Source of the DNA: Thiobacillus sp.
Lineage (GTDB): Bacteria > Pseudomonadota > Gammaproteobacteria > Burkholderiales > Thiobacillaceae
Reading direction: 5' to 3'
Assembly: GCA_024235835.1 (NCBI GenBank)
Contig: JACKLQ010000002.1
Coordinates: forward strand, 496,001-560,000
DNA: 64,000 nt
Shown here in pieces: positions 1 through 8,579 of the stretch. Within the stretch, counting starts at the first letter, position 1. Every line of letters begins with the position of its first letter. The position numbers were made by a program, and so were the translations under genes. The notes under the pieces were generated by a model that was not told the origin of the DNA, searched no databases, and saw only the letters and a list, made by a program, of their open reading frames with translations.

Positions 1-1
1 G

Positions 2-727
2 AAGATGAAACTCAACCACGACATCGCGGTGTCCCGGGCCGCCCAGGCCAAGGCGGGGCTGGGCACCGCCCAGGGCCAGTTGAAGTATGCCGTGGTCACC
101 TCCCCCATCAATGGCGTGGTGACCCAGAAGCTGGCCATGGAAGGGGACATCGCCGCCCCCGGACATCCGGTGCTGATGGTGGAGAACCCCGCCAAGCTGC
201 AGGTTCAGACCAGCGTGCCCGAGGCCCTGTTCAAGACCCTGAAGCTGGGCCAGGCCGTGCAGGTGGTCGTGGATGGCCTGGAAGCCCCCGTCGCCGCCAA
301 GGTAGCGCGCCTTTCCCCCGCCGCCGACCCCATGAGCCACACCTACATGGTGAAGCTGGACGTGGCCGGCGCCGGCCTCACAAGTCGTTCGCCGGGCCGC
401 CCCAAGAACGACTTGACCCCCTCGGGGGGCGGCTCGGGCGTGGTTTCCGGGCCGGGGGCGCAACTTCGCAGCGGCGCCTTCGCCCGGGTGCTGTTCCCCA
501 CGGGCAGCAAGCTGATGCTGGCCGTGCCCAAGGCCGCCGTGCTGGAACGGGCGGGCATCACCGGCGTGTTCGTGGTGGACGCCCAGGGACTGGCCCAGTA
601 CCGCATGGTGCGCACCGGCGCCGAGGTGGACGGCCAGGTGGAAATCCTCTCCGGCCTGAACCCCGGCGAGCGTGTGGTGACGGGCAACGCCGAAGCAGTT
701 AACAACGGCAACAAGGTGCAGGGCTAA
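2..727 (+). CDS. RND efflux periplasmic adaptor (membrane fusion protein), 5' end cut by the window
   Basis: C-terminal two thirds of a membrane fusion protein linking an RND pump to its outer-membrane channel in the periplasm. What remains shows the second half of the lipoyl/barrel-sandwich domain (YAVVTSPINGVVTQKLAMEG), a beta-barrel domain, and a C-terminal membrane-proximal domain ending in GLNPGERVVTGN. The barrel domain should run from VKLDVAGAGL directly into RSGAFARV, but about 29 Gly/Pro/Ser-rich residues intervene; they are encoded by a palindromic repeat at 381-429 and its flank. The pump gene starts 4 bases downstream, so the two are almost certainly co-transcribed. The substrate cannot be deduced. 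The reading frame is open to the window edge. Confidence 0.9.
   Translation, partial: KMKLNHDIAVSRAAQAKAGLGTAQGQLKYAVVTSPINGVVTQKLAMEGDIAAPGHPVLMVENPAKLQVQTSVPEALFKTLKLGQAVQVVVDGLEAPVAAKVARLSPAADPMSHTYMVKLDVAGAGLTSRSPGRPKNDLTPSGGGSGVVSGPGAQLRSGAFARVLFPTGSKLMLAVPKAAVLERAGITGVFVVDAQGLAQYRMVRTGAEVDGQVEILSGLNPGERVVTGNAEAVNNGNKVQG
381..429. repeat. Palindromic intergenic-type repeat inserted in frame in the adaptor gene
   Basis: CAAGTCGTT at 381-389 is exactly complementary in inverted orientation to AACGACTTG at 407-415. A second palindrome, CCCCCTCGGGGGG, follows at 417-429. The low-complexity flank to about 475 probably belongs to the same insertion. A related element, in reverse orientation, lies at 12630-12669. 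Confidence 0.7.
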
Positions 728-730
728 GCC

Positions 731-3700
731 ATGAGCGCCACTGAACACGATACCCACGACACCCCCATGAACATGGCGGGCAATCTTGCCCGGGCCTTCC
801 TTACGTCCAAGCTCACCGCCCTGATGATCATCGCGGTGACCCTCACCGGCCTGCTGGCCCTGATGGTGACGCCCCGGGAATACAACCCCCAGATCGTGGT
901 GCCGGCGGCCAACATCATCGTCGCCAAGCCCGGCGCCTCTGCCACCGAGATCCAGAACCTGGTGGTGAAGCCCCTGGAGGCCATCATGAACGCCCAGTCC
1001 GGGGTGGACCACACCTACGGCTACGCCAGCAACGACTTCGGCCTGGTGACGGTGCAGTTCAAGGTGGGCGAGAACCAGGAAGACTCCCTGGTGAAGATGT
1101 ACAACCAGCTCATGCAGAACATGGACCGGATTCCCCCCGGCGCCATGCAGCCCGTGGTGCGCCCCGTCAACGTGGACGACGTGCCCATCATGACCCTGAC
1201 CCTGGCCTCCGCCGGCCTGGACGACTTCCGCCTGCGGGAAGTGGCCCAGCGCCTGCTGGAACAGGTGCGCAACGTGTCCGGCGTGTCCTTCACCCAGATC
1301 ATCGGCGGCCGCGCCCGGGCGGTGAACGTGTGGATCGATCCCCAGCGCCTGGAGGCCGCCGGCCTCAGCCTGAACCAGGTAGACCAGATGCTGCGGGGCA
1401 CCAATGTGTCCGCGCCTCTGGGTGACCTGGTGCGGGACAACCTGGCCACGCCCCTGCGCCTGTCCGGCTTCCTGGGTTCCGCCGAGGAGGTGGCCGATAT
1501 CGTCGTCGGCGTGTCCCGCCAGGGCCGGCCGGTGTACCTGAAGGACATCGCCAGGGTGGAGGACGGCCCCGCCGAGATCGAGGAAGCCACCCGCTTTGCT
1601 TACGGTCCTGCGTCCAGCGCGGCACTGAAAGGCGAGAACCCCGCCGTCACCCTGGCCATCGCCAAGAAGGCCGGCACCAACGCCGTGGTGGTGGCCGACG
1701 CCGTGTTGGCCAAAGTGGAGGAACTGAAGAAGCAGGCCATCCCCGCCGAGGTGCAGATTGCCGTCACCCGCAACGACGGCGCCAAGGCCAACGCCGCGGT
1801 GAACGAACTGGTCATGCACCTGGGCATCGCCATCGGTTCCGTGGTGCTGATCCTGGTGATCTTCCTGGGCTGGCGGGAGGCGGGCATCGTCACCATGACC
1901 GTGCCCCTGATCCTGTTCGTGGTGCTGGCCGTGGGCCTGGCCTTCGGCCAGACCATCAACCGCATCACCCTGTTCGCCCTGATCCTGTCCCTGGGCCTCT
2001 TGGTGGACGCGGCCATCGTCGTGATCGAGAACATCCACCGCCACCTGCACCACGGCACGGGCAACAAGCCCTTCGGGCAGGTGCTGGTGGAAGCCACCAA
2101 CGAGATCGGCAACCCCACCAACATCGCCACCATCGCCGTGATCCTGGCCTTCGTGCCCATGGCCTTCGTCACCGGCATGATGGGCCCCTTCATGGCCCCC
2201 ATCCCCTTCAACGTGCCCGTGGCCATGATCGCCTCCATCGTCATCGCCTACATGGCCGTGCCCTGGGCCTCCAATCTGTGGCTGAGGAACAAGGCAGCCC
2301 AGTCCGCTCTGGCCCATACAGCCAGCCTGGAAGAGCAGGGCGCCCAGAAACAGGACCCCCTGCACCGGGCCTATGTGGCGGTGCTCACCCCCCTCATCAA
2401 CTCCGCCTCCAAGCGCAACATCACCTTCCTGGTGGTGCTGGGCCTGCTGGGCGGGGCCATGCTCATGCCCGCCTGGCAGTTCGTGCGGCCCGCCGGCCTG
2501 AATGGCCCCCTGTCTCCTATGGGCGTGGAACTGAAGATGTTGCCCAACGACAACACCAACACCATGCTCCTGCAGGTGGACATGCCCGCCGGCACCGCCC
2601 TGGCCGCCACGGACCAGGTGGCCCGGGCCGTGGGCCAGGTGGTGGGCAGGCATCCCCACGTCACCGACTACCAGACCTTCCTGGGCATGACGGCCCCCAT
2701 CGACTTCGCCGCCCTGGTGCGGGGAGACATGATCAAGAAGGGCCAGAACCTGGCCCAGATCCGGGTGAACCTGGTGGACAAGCATCACCGTGCCGTCTCC
2801 TCCCACGAGATCGCCGACGAGCTGAACGTGGCCTTGGGCGAAGTGCGCAAGGCCTTCCCCACCGCCAAGCTCAAACTCTACGAGACGCCCCCCGGCCCGC
2901 CGGTGCAGGCCCAGATCCTGGCGGAGCTGTACGGCCCGGACTACGACGTGTTGCGCAGCGCCGCGCCCGTGGTGGACGAGGCCTTCAACAAGATCTACGG
3001 CATGATCAACGTGGACGATTCCGTCACCGCCAACCTGGACAGCTTCCATGTCCACGTCGACGCCGAGAAGGCCCTGCTGTCCGGCGTGGCCCCCGGCCAA
3101 GTGGCGCAACTGCTGCGCAACTACGTGTCCGGCTTTGCCATCGGCACCCTCCACGCCACCGACGCCCGGGAGCCCATCGACATCCAGGTGCGCCTGCCCA
3201 AGGCCCTGCGTGCCAGTCCCGAGACCCTCCTGGCCCTGCGGGTGAGCAACCCCCACGGCGTGCAGATCCCCCTGTCCGCCGTGGCCAGCGTGGAACGGGT
3301 TACCGAGGCCAAGCCCATCTACGGCCGGGACCAGCATCCCATGGTCATGGTGGGGGGCGAGCTGCTGAAGTCCAGCCCCGTCTACGCCGTGCTGGCCCTG
3401 GACAAGGAACTGGACGGCAAGAAACTGCCCAATGGGGCCACCTTCACCACCGGCAACCTGGGTTTCGTCCAGGCCAGTCCCAAGGACGTGGTGGACTACA
3501 CCCTGCTGTGGGGCGGCGAGATGCGCCTGACCCTGGACGTGTTCCGTGACCTGGGTTCCGCCTTCATCGTGGCCCTGATCCTCATCTACCTGGTGCTGGT
3601 GGGCTACTACAAGTCCTTCGCCCTGCCGGTCATCGTCATGGGCGCCATCCCCCTCACCCTGGTGGGCGTGTTCCCCGGCCACTGGGCCACCAGCCAGGCC

Positions 3701-4057
3701 TTCACCGCCACCTCCATGATCGGCGTCATCGCCCTGGCGGGCATCGTGGTGCGCAACTCCCTGCTGCTCATCGACTTCATCCTGGACTACCGCAAGCAAG
3801 GCTACGAGCTCAAGGAAGCGGTGATCGAGGCGGGGGCCGTGCGCTTCCGCCCCATCCTGCTCACCGCCCTGGCCATCATCCTGGGCTCCGCCATCATGAT
3901 CACCGACCCGGTGTTCGGCGGCCTGGCCGTGTCCCTGATCTTCGGCACCTTCGCCTCCACGGCCCTGACCCTGGTGGTGATCCCCCTGCTGTACTTCCTG
4001 TGGCAGCGTAATGCGAAAACCCCTGCCAATCCTGTTGCAACCGCGGAAACCAATTAA
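731..4057 (+). CDS. RND family efflux transporter, inner-membrane permease
   Basis: 1108-residue inner-membrane pump of the AcrB/CzcA superfamily. It has a first membrane helix at about residues 29-46, two large periplasmic loops and two blocks of C-terminal-type helices, giving the usual 12-helix plan. The helix-4 proton-relay region reads GLLVDAAIVVIENIHRH, with one Asp at about residue 425 where AcrB has two, so this is not a classical AcrB multidrug pump. It is slightly longer than the usual 1030-1060 residues, partly through a linker around residues 520-550. The gene starts 4 bases after the adaptor stop and is followed 18 bases later by a small membrane protein gene. Whether drugs, metals or another solute is exported cannot be told. 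Confidence 0.93.
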   Translation: MSATEHDTHDTPMNMAGNLARAFLTSKLTALMIIAVTLTGLLALMVTPREYNPQIVVPAANIIVAKPGASATEIQNLVVKPLEAIMNAQSGVDHTYGYASNDFGLVTVQFKVGENQEDSLVKMYNQLMQNMDRIPPGAMQPVVRPVNVDDVPIMTLTLASAGLDDFRLREVAQRLLEQVRNVSGVSFTQIIGGRARAVNVWIDPQRLEAAGLSLNQVDQMLRGTNVSAPLGDLVRDNLATPLRLSGFLGSAEEVADIVVGVSRQGRPVYLKDIARVEDGPAEIEEATRFAYGPASSAALKGENPAVTLAIAKKAGTNAVVVADAVLAKVEELKKQAIPAEVQIAVTRNDGAKANAAVNELVMHLGIAIGSVVLILVIFLGWREAGIVTMTVPLILFVVLAVGLAFGQTINRITLFALILSLGLLVDAAIVVIENIHRHLHHGTGNKPFGQVLVEATNEIGNPTNIATIAVILAFVPMAFVTGMMGPFMAPIPFNVPVAMIASIVIAYMAVPWASNLWLRNKAAQSALAHTASLEEQGAQKQDPLHRAYVAVLTPLINSASKRNITFLVVLGLLGGAMLMPAWQFVRPAGLNGPLSPMGVELKMLPNDNTNTMLLQVDMPAGTALAATDQVARAVGQVVGRHPHVTDYQTFLGMTAPIDFAALVRGDMIKKGQNLAQIRVNLVDKHHRAVSSHEIADELNVALGEVRKAFPTAKLKLYETPPGPPVQAQILAELYGPDYDVLRSAAPVVDEAFNKIYGMINVDDSVTANLDSFHVHVDAEKALLSGVAPGQVAQLLRNYVSGFAIGTLHATDAREPIDIQVRLPKALRASPETLLALRVSNPHGVQIPLSAVASVERVTEAKPIYGRDQHPMVMVGGELLKSSPVYAVLALDKELDGKKLPNGATFTTGNLGFVQASPKDVVDYTLLWGGEMRLTLDVFRDLGSAFIVALILIYLVLVGYYKSFALPVIVMGAIPLTLVGVFPGHWATSQAFTATSMIGVIALAGIVVRNSLLLIDFILDYRKQGYELKEAVIEAGAVRFRPILLTALAIILGSAIMITDPVFGGLAVSLIFGTFASTALTLVVIPLLYFLWQRNAKTPANPVATAETN

Positions 4058-4075
4058 CCCGAAAGGAGTTTGCAC

Positions 4076-4300
4076 ATGTCCATCGAACGCATCATCCGCA
4101 TCATGGCCGGCGTCATGATCCTGTTGTCCCTGGCCCTGGCCCATTTCACCGGCCAGGTGGACATGGCCAGCCTGTCCTGGCTGTGGTTCACCGCCTTCAT
4201 TGGCCTGAACCTGCTGCAATCGGGCTTCACCGGCTTCTGCCCCCCGGAAAAATTGCTGAAGAAGATGGGCTTCAAGGAAGGCGGCAGCTGCTGCGGCTGA
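4076..4300 (+). CDS. Small DUF2892 (YgaP-like) inner-membrane protein
   Basis: 74 residues with two predicted membrane helices (about 8-22 and 34-50), a conserved-looking GFTGFCPPEKLLKKMGFK segment and a Cys-Cys pair near the C-terminus. This matches the DUF2892 fold, which also forms the membrane tail of the rhodanese YgaP. A strong ribosome site, AAAGGAG at 4062-4068, fixes the ATG at 4076; a TTG six bases upstream is less likely. The gene lies 18 bases after the RND pump and before a rhodanese gene. The family's role is unknown; association with thiol or sulfur chemistry is inferred only from neighbours. Confidence 0.85.
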   Translation: MSIERIIRIMAGVMILLSLALAHFTGQVDMASLSWLWFTAFIGLNLLQSGFTGFCPPEKLLKKMGFKEGGSCCG

Positions 4301-4429
4301 GGGCCCCGGGGCCGGACTGCGCCCAGCCCGCCCCCCGTGGGGAAGAAGAAACCCTTGGGTCAGGCCGGCGTATTTCTCGAGCCTGAGGGTTAAAATCCGC
4401 CCCCTTGCTAGCGCTTTGAGGTAATTCGG

Positions 4430-4843
4430 ATGGATTTCGTCCTGCAAAACATCTGGCTGATCCTGCTGGCCGCCCTGTCCACCTTCATGCTCCTGGGCGG
4501 CGGCCTCTTCAGCCGCATTTCCGGCATCAAGCAGATCGCGCCCCAGGAAGCGGTGATGCTGTTCAACCACGAGGATGCCCTGGTGCTGGACGTGCGGGAG
4601 CAGTCCGAGTGGGCCGACGGCCACATCGCCAAGGCCAGGCACATCCCCCTGGGCCAGTTGAAGAACAAGCTGGCGGACCTGGAGAAGCACAAGGGCAAGC
4701 CCATCATCGCCGTGTGCCGCAGCGGCAACCGTTCCAACCACGCCTGCGGCGTCCTGAAGAAGGCGGGGTTCGAAAACCTGCACAACCTGGCCGGCGGCAT
4801 GCAGGCCTGGGAGCAGGCCGGCCTTCCCCGCGAGAAAAGATAA
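4430..4843 (+). CDS. Membrane-anchored rhodanese-like sulfurtransferase
   Basis: 137 residues: an N-terminal membrane helix at about 8-25, then a single rhodanese domain (about 36-132) with the phosphate-type active loop CRSGNRS at 96-102, whose Cys96 would carry the persulfide. It starts a cluster followed by grxC (13 bases), trxC, secB and gpsA, an arrangement common in betaproteobacteria. The shared theme with its neighbours is thiol redox chemistry. A sequence resembling a -10 element, TAAAAT, lies about 35 bases upstream, but no good -35 is visible. The sulfur donor and acceptor are unknown. Confidence 0.9.
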   Translation: MDFVLQNIWLILLAALSTFMLLGGGLFSRISGIKQIAPQEAVMLFNHEDALVLDVREQSEWADGHIAKARHIPLGQLKNKLADLEKHKGKPIIAVCRSGNRSNHACGVLKKAGFENLHNLAGGMQAWEQAGLPREKR

Positions 4844-4856
4844 GTTAGGAATAGCC

Positions 4857-5111
4857 ATGCCCCCCATCAAGATGTATTGCACCGCCGTCTGCCCCTACTG
4901 CCAGATGGCCGAACGCCTGCTGAACAAGAAGGGCGTCACCGAGATCGAGAAGATCCGCGTGGACCTGGACCCCGCCCAGCGGGAGCACATGATGCAGATC
5001 ACCGGCCGCCGCACCGTGCCCCAGGTCTTCATCGGCGACCGCCACGTGGGCGGCTTCGACGATCTGTCCGCCCTGGACGCGGCGGGCGAACTGGAGCCCC
5101 TGCTGGCCTGA
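4857..5111 (+). CDS. grxC: Glutaredoxin 3
   Basis: 84-residue dithiol glutaredoxin with the active site C12-P-Y-C15 near the N-terminus, followed by the TVPQVFIGDRHVGGFDDL segment that contains the cis-proline and the glutathione-binding GG(F)DD motif. It reduces protein disulfides and glutathione mixed disulfides in the cytoplasm using glutathione. The length matches E. coli GrxC (83). It lies 13 bases after the rhodanese gene with a TAGGAA ribosome site, and about 70 bases before trxC, so a thiol-redox operon is likely. Confidence 0.96.
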   Translation: MPPIKMYCTAVCPYCQMAERLLNKKGVTEIEKIRVDLDPAQREHMMQITGRRTVPQVFIGDRHVGGFDDLSALDAAGELEPLLA

Positions 5112-5179
5112 CCCCGGCGGCTTGATTTCCCCCGGGCAGGCGCCATCTGCTGCGAAGATCAATTTTCGGAGCCTTCGCC

Positions 5180-5605
5180 ATGGAACTCGTCTGCCCTCAT
5201 TGCGGTGCGGTGAACCGCGTCCCGTCCGAGCGCCTGGGTGACCAGCCCAAATGCGGCAAATGCGGAGCCGATGTGCTGCCCGGGCACCCCGTGGAGCTCA
5301 CCGCCGCCACCTTCGACAAGTTCGTGGGCCGCAATGAACTGCCGGTGCTGGTGGATTTCTGGGCCCCCTGGTGCGGCCCCTGCAAGCAATTCGCTCCCGT
5401 ATTCACCCAACTGGCCGGCCCTTGGGCGAACAAAGTGCGCTTCGCCAAGGTGAACACCGAGGCGGAACAGGCCCTGGCCACCCGCCACGGCATCCGCAGC
5501 ATCCCCACCCTGGCCGTGTTCAAAGGCGGCCGGGAAGTGGACCGGGTCTCCGGTGCCCTGCCGGCGCCACAACTGGAGGCCTGGCTGCGCCGCGTCCAGG
5601 GCTGA
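5180..5605 (+). CDS. trxC: Thioredoxin 2 (zinc-ribbon thioredoxin)
   Basis: 141 residues with an N-terminal zinc-binding module (C5PHC8 and C25GKC28) in front of a standard thioredoxin domain carrying W-C-G-P-C at 64-68. This two-part layout is diagnostic of TrxC rather than TrxA. It acts as a cytoplasmic disulfide reductase. In enterobacteria trxC is induced by oxidative stress; no OxyR site was recognised here. It sits between grxC and secB, about 65 bases from each, so independent promoters are possible. Confidence 0.95.
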   Translation: MELVCPHCGAVNRVPSERLGDQPKCGKCGADVLPGHPVELTAATFDKFVGRNELPVLVDFWAPWCGPCKQFAPVFTQLAGPWANKVRFAKVNTEAEQALATRHGIRSIPTLAVFKGGREVDRVSGALPAPQLEAWLRRVQG

Positions 5606-5630
5606 CAAATATCCGCCACACCCCAGCGGC

Positions 5631-5636
5631 TATAAT
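5631..5636 (+). promoter_or_regulatory. Possible -10 element for secB
   Basis: A perfect TATAAT lies 39 bases before the secB start. No convincing -35 hexamer is found at the normal distance, so this is a weak call. Confidence 0.3.
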
Positions 5637-5669
5637 TGACCGCTTTTTCAATTTCCTCCGGATTCCGCC

Positions 5670-6134
5670 ATGACCGACCAGCAACAAGCCATGCCCGTGT
5701 TCAACATCGAGAAGATCTACGTCAAGGATCTCTCCCTGGAAGTGCCCAATGCCCCTGCCATCTTCCTGGAGCGGGAAGCCCCCCAGATGAACATGCAGCT
5801 CAACACCCAGAGCGCCAGGGTTAACGACGAAGGCATCTACGAGTGCATCCTCACCCTCACCATCACCGCCAAGATCCAGGACAAGAACGCCTTCCTGGTG
5901 GAGCTGAAGCAGGCCGGCATCTTCCGCATCCAGAACCTGCCCCAGGAAGCCATGGAGCCTGCCCTCAGCGTGGGCTGCCCCAACATCCTCTTCCCCTATG
6001 CCCGGGAGGCGGTTTCCGATGCCGTGCTGAAGGCCGGTTTCCCGCCCCTGATCCTGCAGCCCGTCAACTTCGAACTTATGTACATGCAGCAGCAGGCCCA
6101 GGCCCAACAGGCTGCCGCCCAGAAACCCAACTGA
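5670..6134 (+). CDS. secB: SecB protein-export chaperone
   Basis: 154-residue cytoplasmic chaperone that keeps precursor proteins unfolded and hands them to SecA. The sequence has the family's N-terminal QPVFNIEKIYVKD-like strand, the central GIFRIQNLP region, the CPNILFPYAREAVSD motif and the C-terminal LQPVNFELMY segment. The length is typical. The short Gln/Ala-rich tail is the usual SecA-contacting end. gpsA follows after 22 bases, the classical secB-gpsA pair. Confidence 0.97.
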   Translation: MTDQQQAMPVFNIEKIYVKDLSLEVPNAPAIFLEREAPQMNMQLNTQSARVNDEGIYECILTLTITAKIQDKNAFLVELKQAGIFRIQNLPQEAMEPALSVGCPNILFPYAREAVSDAVLKAGFPPLILQPVNFELMYMQQQAQAQQAAAQKPN

Positions 6135-6156
6135 ACCCCACCGGGCCTGACGCGGC

Positions 6157-7146
6157 ATGAAGTTCGGCGTTCTGGGGGCGGGGGCCTGGGGTACGGCCCT
6201 GGCCATCCGCCTGGCCCGCAGGAGCCCGGTCCTGATCTGGACCCGCTCACAGGACCACGCCCGGGACCTCAACGAGACCCGGGAGAACCATCGCTACCTG
6301 CCGGGCCATGCCTTCCCGGCCGATCTGCGAGCCACCAGCGACCTGGCCAAAGCCGCCGAAGACGCCGACTGCCTCGTCTGCGCCGTGCCCAGCAACGCCC
6401 TGCGTTCCCTGGCCCTGGCCCTGCGGGAAGACGGCCTGCCCATCCCCCTGGTATGGCTGTGCAAGGGCTTCGAGTCCGGCAGCCGCAAGCTGCCCCACCA
6501 GGTGCTGAACGAGGCCTGGCCGGACCACCCGCCCGCCGCAGCGCTCTCCGGACCAAGCTTCGCCCAGGAAGTGGCCAAGGGGTTGCCCGCCGCCCTCACC
6601 GTGGCCAGCGCCGACATGGAGTTCGCCCGCTCCATGGCCCAGGCCCTGCATGACCCCAAGTTCCGCCTGTACGCCTCCACCGACGTGGTGGGCGTGGAAC
6701 TGGGGGGGGCGTTGAAGAACGTCATCGCCATCGCCGCCGGCATCTCCGACGGCCTTGGCTTCGGCCTCAACGCCCGGGCCGCCCTGGTGACCCGGGGCCT
6801 GGCGGAGCTGACCCGCCTGGGCCTGAAGCTGGGGGGGCGGCCCGAGACCTTCATGGGACTCTCGGGCATGGGGGACCTGATCCTCACCTGCACCGGTGAC
6901 CTGTCCCGAAACCGCCAGCTGGGCCTGCGCCTGGCGGCGGGGGAAAGCCTGGAGGGGGCCCTGCGGGAACTGGGTCACGTGGCGGAAGGCGCCACCACCG
7001 CCCTGGAGGCCGCCAAGCTGGCCGGGGAACTGGGTGTGGAAACCCCCATCACTTCCTCCGTGGCGAAAATCCTGATGCAGGAACTGCCTCCCAAGGAGGC
7101 GGTCACGGCCCTGCTGGCCCGGGGCCTGAAGGATGAGGGGATCTAG
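6157..7146 (+). CDS. gpsA: NAD(P)-dependent glycerol-3-phosphate dehydrogenase
   Basis: 329 residues. Makes sn-glycerol 3-phosphate from dihydroxyacetone phosphate for phospholipid synthesis. An N-terminal Rossmann motif GAGAWG (7-12) binds the cofactor; the ALSGPSFAQEVAKG segment and the catalytic-lysine segment GGALKNVIAIAAGISDG are intact, and the C-terminal helical domain contains LTCTGDLSRNRQLG. The length is standard. It ends the rhodanese-grxC-trxC-secB-gpsA cluster; no clear terminator follows. Confidence 0.97.
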   Translation: MKFGVLGAGAWGTALAIRLARRSPVLIWTRSQDHARDLNETRENHRYLPGHAFPADLRATSDLAKAAEDADCLVCAVPSNALRSLALALREDGLPIPLVWLCKGFESGSRKLPHQVLNEAWPDHPPAAALSGPSFAQEVAKGLPAALTVASADMEFARSMAQALHDPKFRLYASTDVVGVELGGALKNVIAIAAGISDGLGFGLNARAALVTRGLAELTRLGLKLGGRPETFMGLSGMGDLILTCTGDLSRNRQLGLRLAAGESLEGALRELGHVAEGATTALEAAKLAGELGVETPITSSVAKILMQELPPKEAVTALLARGLKDEGI

Positions 7147-7551
7147 GGACCGTGCCGGCGGGCCCTGGCGGGAATCAGTCCTCCCGGCCTTGCAGCAACT
7201 CGGTCACGCTCTGGGACACAAACAGGTGTTCTTCCAGGACCTGGCGCATGGAACGCATGCGCTCGAAGCAAGTCGGGCAGAGTGCTGTCCATCCTCGGTG
7301 GCCACCCTGCCGGCAGCCGCTGACTCCTGGCCAGTGCCATCGAACCAGGCCCTGCCTTCCTTAATGCGACGTCCCCCGCTGATGCGCCCGGTTGCCCGGC
7401 GCATCTCCACTTCCGGGACCGCCTGGAGATTGCGGATATCGCGGAAGATGAAGTCGCGTCGCGCCATGTTCGTCTTGCCGGATGATGGATGCCGCAAGCA
7501 CATCCCGGCCGTACACCCCATGCCAAGCCCTTATCCGGGGGCGATTTGCCC
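7147..7551. other. Stretch without an assignable gene; possible decayed minus-strand gene
   Basis: About 400 bases between gpsA and the next gene. On the minus strand one frame gives a protein-like segment (RRDFIFRDIRNLQAVPEVEM, about 7380-7455), while a different frame near 7175-7290 gives CPTCFERMRSMRQVLEEHLF ending in ELLQGRED before a stop. Neither frame is complete alone. A small zinc-binding protein gene broken by a frameshift would explain this, but chance open frames in GC-rich DNA would also. No RNA gene or repeat was recognised. Confidence 0.3.
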
Positions 7552-8328
7552 ATGAACTCGGCCGAACAGGCGTATGCCGAACGCCTTGGGACTTGGCAGA
7601 CCCTGCATCGGCTGCAAGGACCGGGCCGTTCCTACCCCTATGCCTGGCGCCTGCCTGAACTGGCACGCCCCCTGGGCAGGGCGCAATTGCGCCAGGCACA
7701 ACATGCCCTGGCCTTGGACCTGTACACCCTGGGACGTTTCACGGAAGCCCAGGCAGCCCTGCCGGAAGCGGAAGAGGATGAGGGCATCACGGCTTTGGAG
7801 CGGCGGCTATACCTGCTGCTGCGAAGTCCAGCCGCCGCAGCCATCCATGCAGTGCCACTGCCCGGTTTGGAACCACGCTATCTCGCCTATGTGGCTGACC
7901 GTGCCCAGGACTGGCCGGCTGCCGCCCCCCGGGGCCCCACCGAGCCGGACCGTCTTTTCTCATCCTTGCTGGATGCCTGGTCCCAGGCCCGCGGGGGACA
8001 TCCCATCTCCCTTGCCGTCCACCAACGCGCCCTGGCCCGACTGCGGTGTTTGCATCCCAGCCTGTGCGTACAAGGCGAAGCCGTGCTGGCAGAAGCCCTA
8101 TACTGGCTCGGTCCCCGCTGGGCCACGGTATGGCTGGACCACGCCCTGGATCAGGTGGATCTCTTCAGTCAGCACCACCTGAAGGCCCGCCTGATGGGCC
8201 TCAAGGCCCGGGCTCTGGATGCAGCGGGGGAATTGGGCGAAGGCGCCCGCTTCCGCAAGCAGGCCCGGGCCCTGGCAGAACGCCAGGGCGCCCGGCTCTA
8301 CCTGGCCCAGTTCATCGACGAGGCCTAG
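7552..8328 (+). CDS. Hypothetical protein, Ala/Leu-rich helical
   Basis: 258 residues, not recognised. The sequence is almost entirely alpha-helical in character, rich in Ala, Leu and Arg, with spaced LALDLYTLGRFTEAQAAL- and ARALDAAGELGEGARFRK-like units that resemble tetratricopeptide (TPR-like) repeats. There is no signal peptide or membrane helix, so it is probably cytoplasmic. The ATG at 7552 is preceded by a GGGGG tract; an upstream start at 7489 in the same frame is possible but has no ribosome site. The stop overlaps the convergent moaD stop by 4 bases. A role with the adjacent molybdenum-cofactor genes is not shown. Confidence 0.65.
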   Translation: MNSAEQAYAERLGTWQTLHRLQGPGRSYPYAWRLPELARPLGRAQLRQAQHALALDLYTLGRFTEAQAALPEAEEDEGITALERRLYLLLRSPAAAAIHAVPLPGLEPRYLAYVADRAQDWPAAAPRGPTEPDRLFSSLLDAWSQARGGHPISLAVHQRALARLRCLHPSLCVQGEAVLAEALYWLGPRWATVWLDHALDQVDLFSQHHLKARLMGLKARALDAAGELGEGARFRKQARALAERQGARLYLAQFIDEA

Positions 8329-8579
8329 CCGCCGGTGACGGGAGGAAAGATGGCCACCTCGTCGCCCTCCCGCAACGGAGCGTCCTGGCCGGCGATATCC
8401 TGGTTCACCGCCAGGCGGAAGGCGCGGCCCGGCGCCAGTTCCTGGGCCCACACCCCGCCTCGGCCGCGCAAGGCTTCCAGCAGGTCTGCCAGGCTGGCGG
8501 GGGAGGGCAGCTCCATGTCCTCCCGGCCCAGGCCGAAGACTTCCCGGAGGCGGGCGAAATACAGTAGTCGGATGTTCAT
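8325..8579 (-). CDS. moaD: Molybdopterin synthase small subunit (sulfur carrier)
   Basis: 84-residue ubiquitin-like protein ending in the diagnostic Gly-Gly (VAIFPPVTGG). The C-terminal glycine is adenylated and converted to a thiocarboxylate, which donates sulfur to precursor Z in molybdopterin synthesis. The N-terminus MNIRLLYFARLREVFG is characteristic. The start overlaps the moeA stop by 4 bases, implying translational coupling. The partner moaE is not in the window. Confidence 0.92.
   Translation of the reverse strand: MNIRLLYFARLREVFGLGREDMELPSPASLADLLEALRGRGGVWAQELAPGRAFRLAVNQDIAGQDAPLREGDEVAIFPPVTGG

Noticed and set aside
2278..3549. A 423-residue frame overlapping the RND pump on the same strand
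   Set aside because: Out-of-frame reading of the pump; Arg/Pro/Gly-rich with no domain, while the pump frame is continuous.
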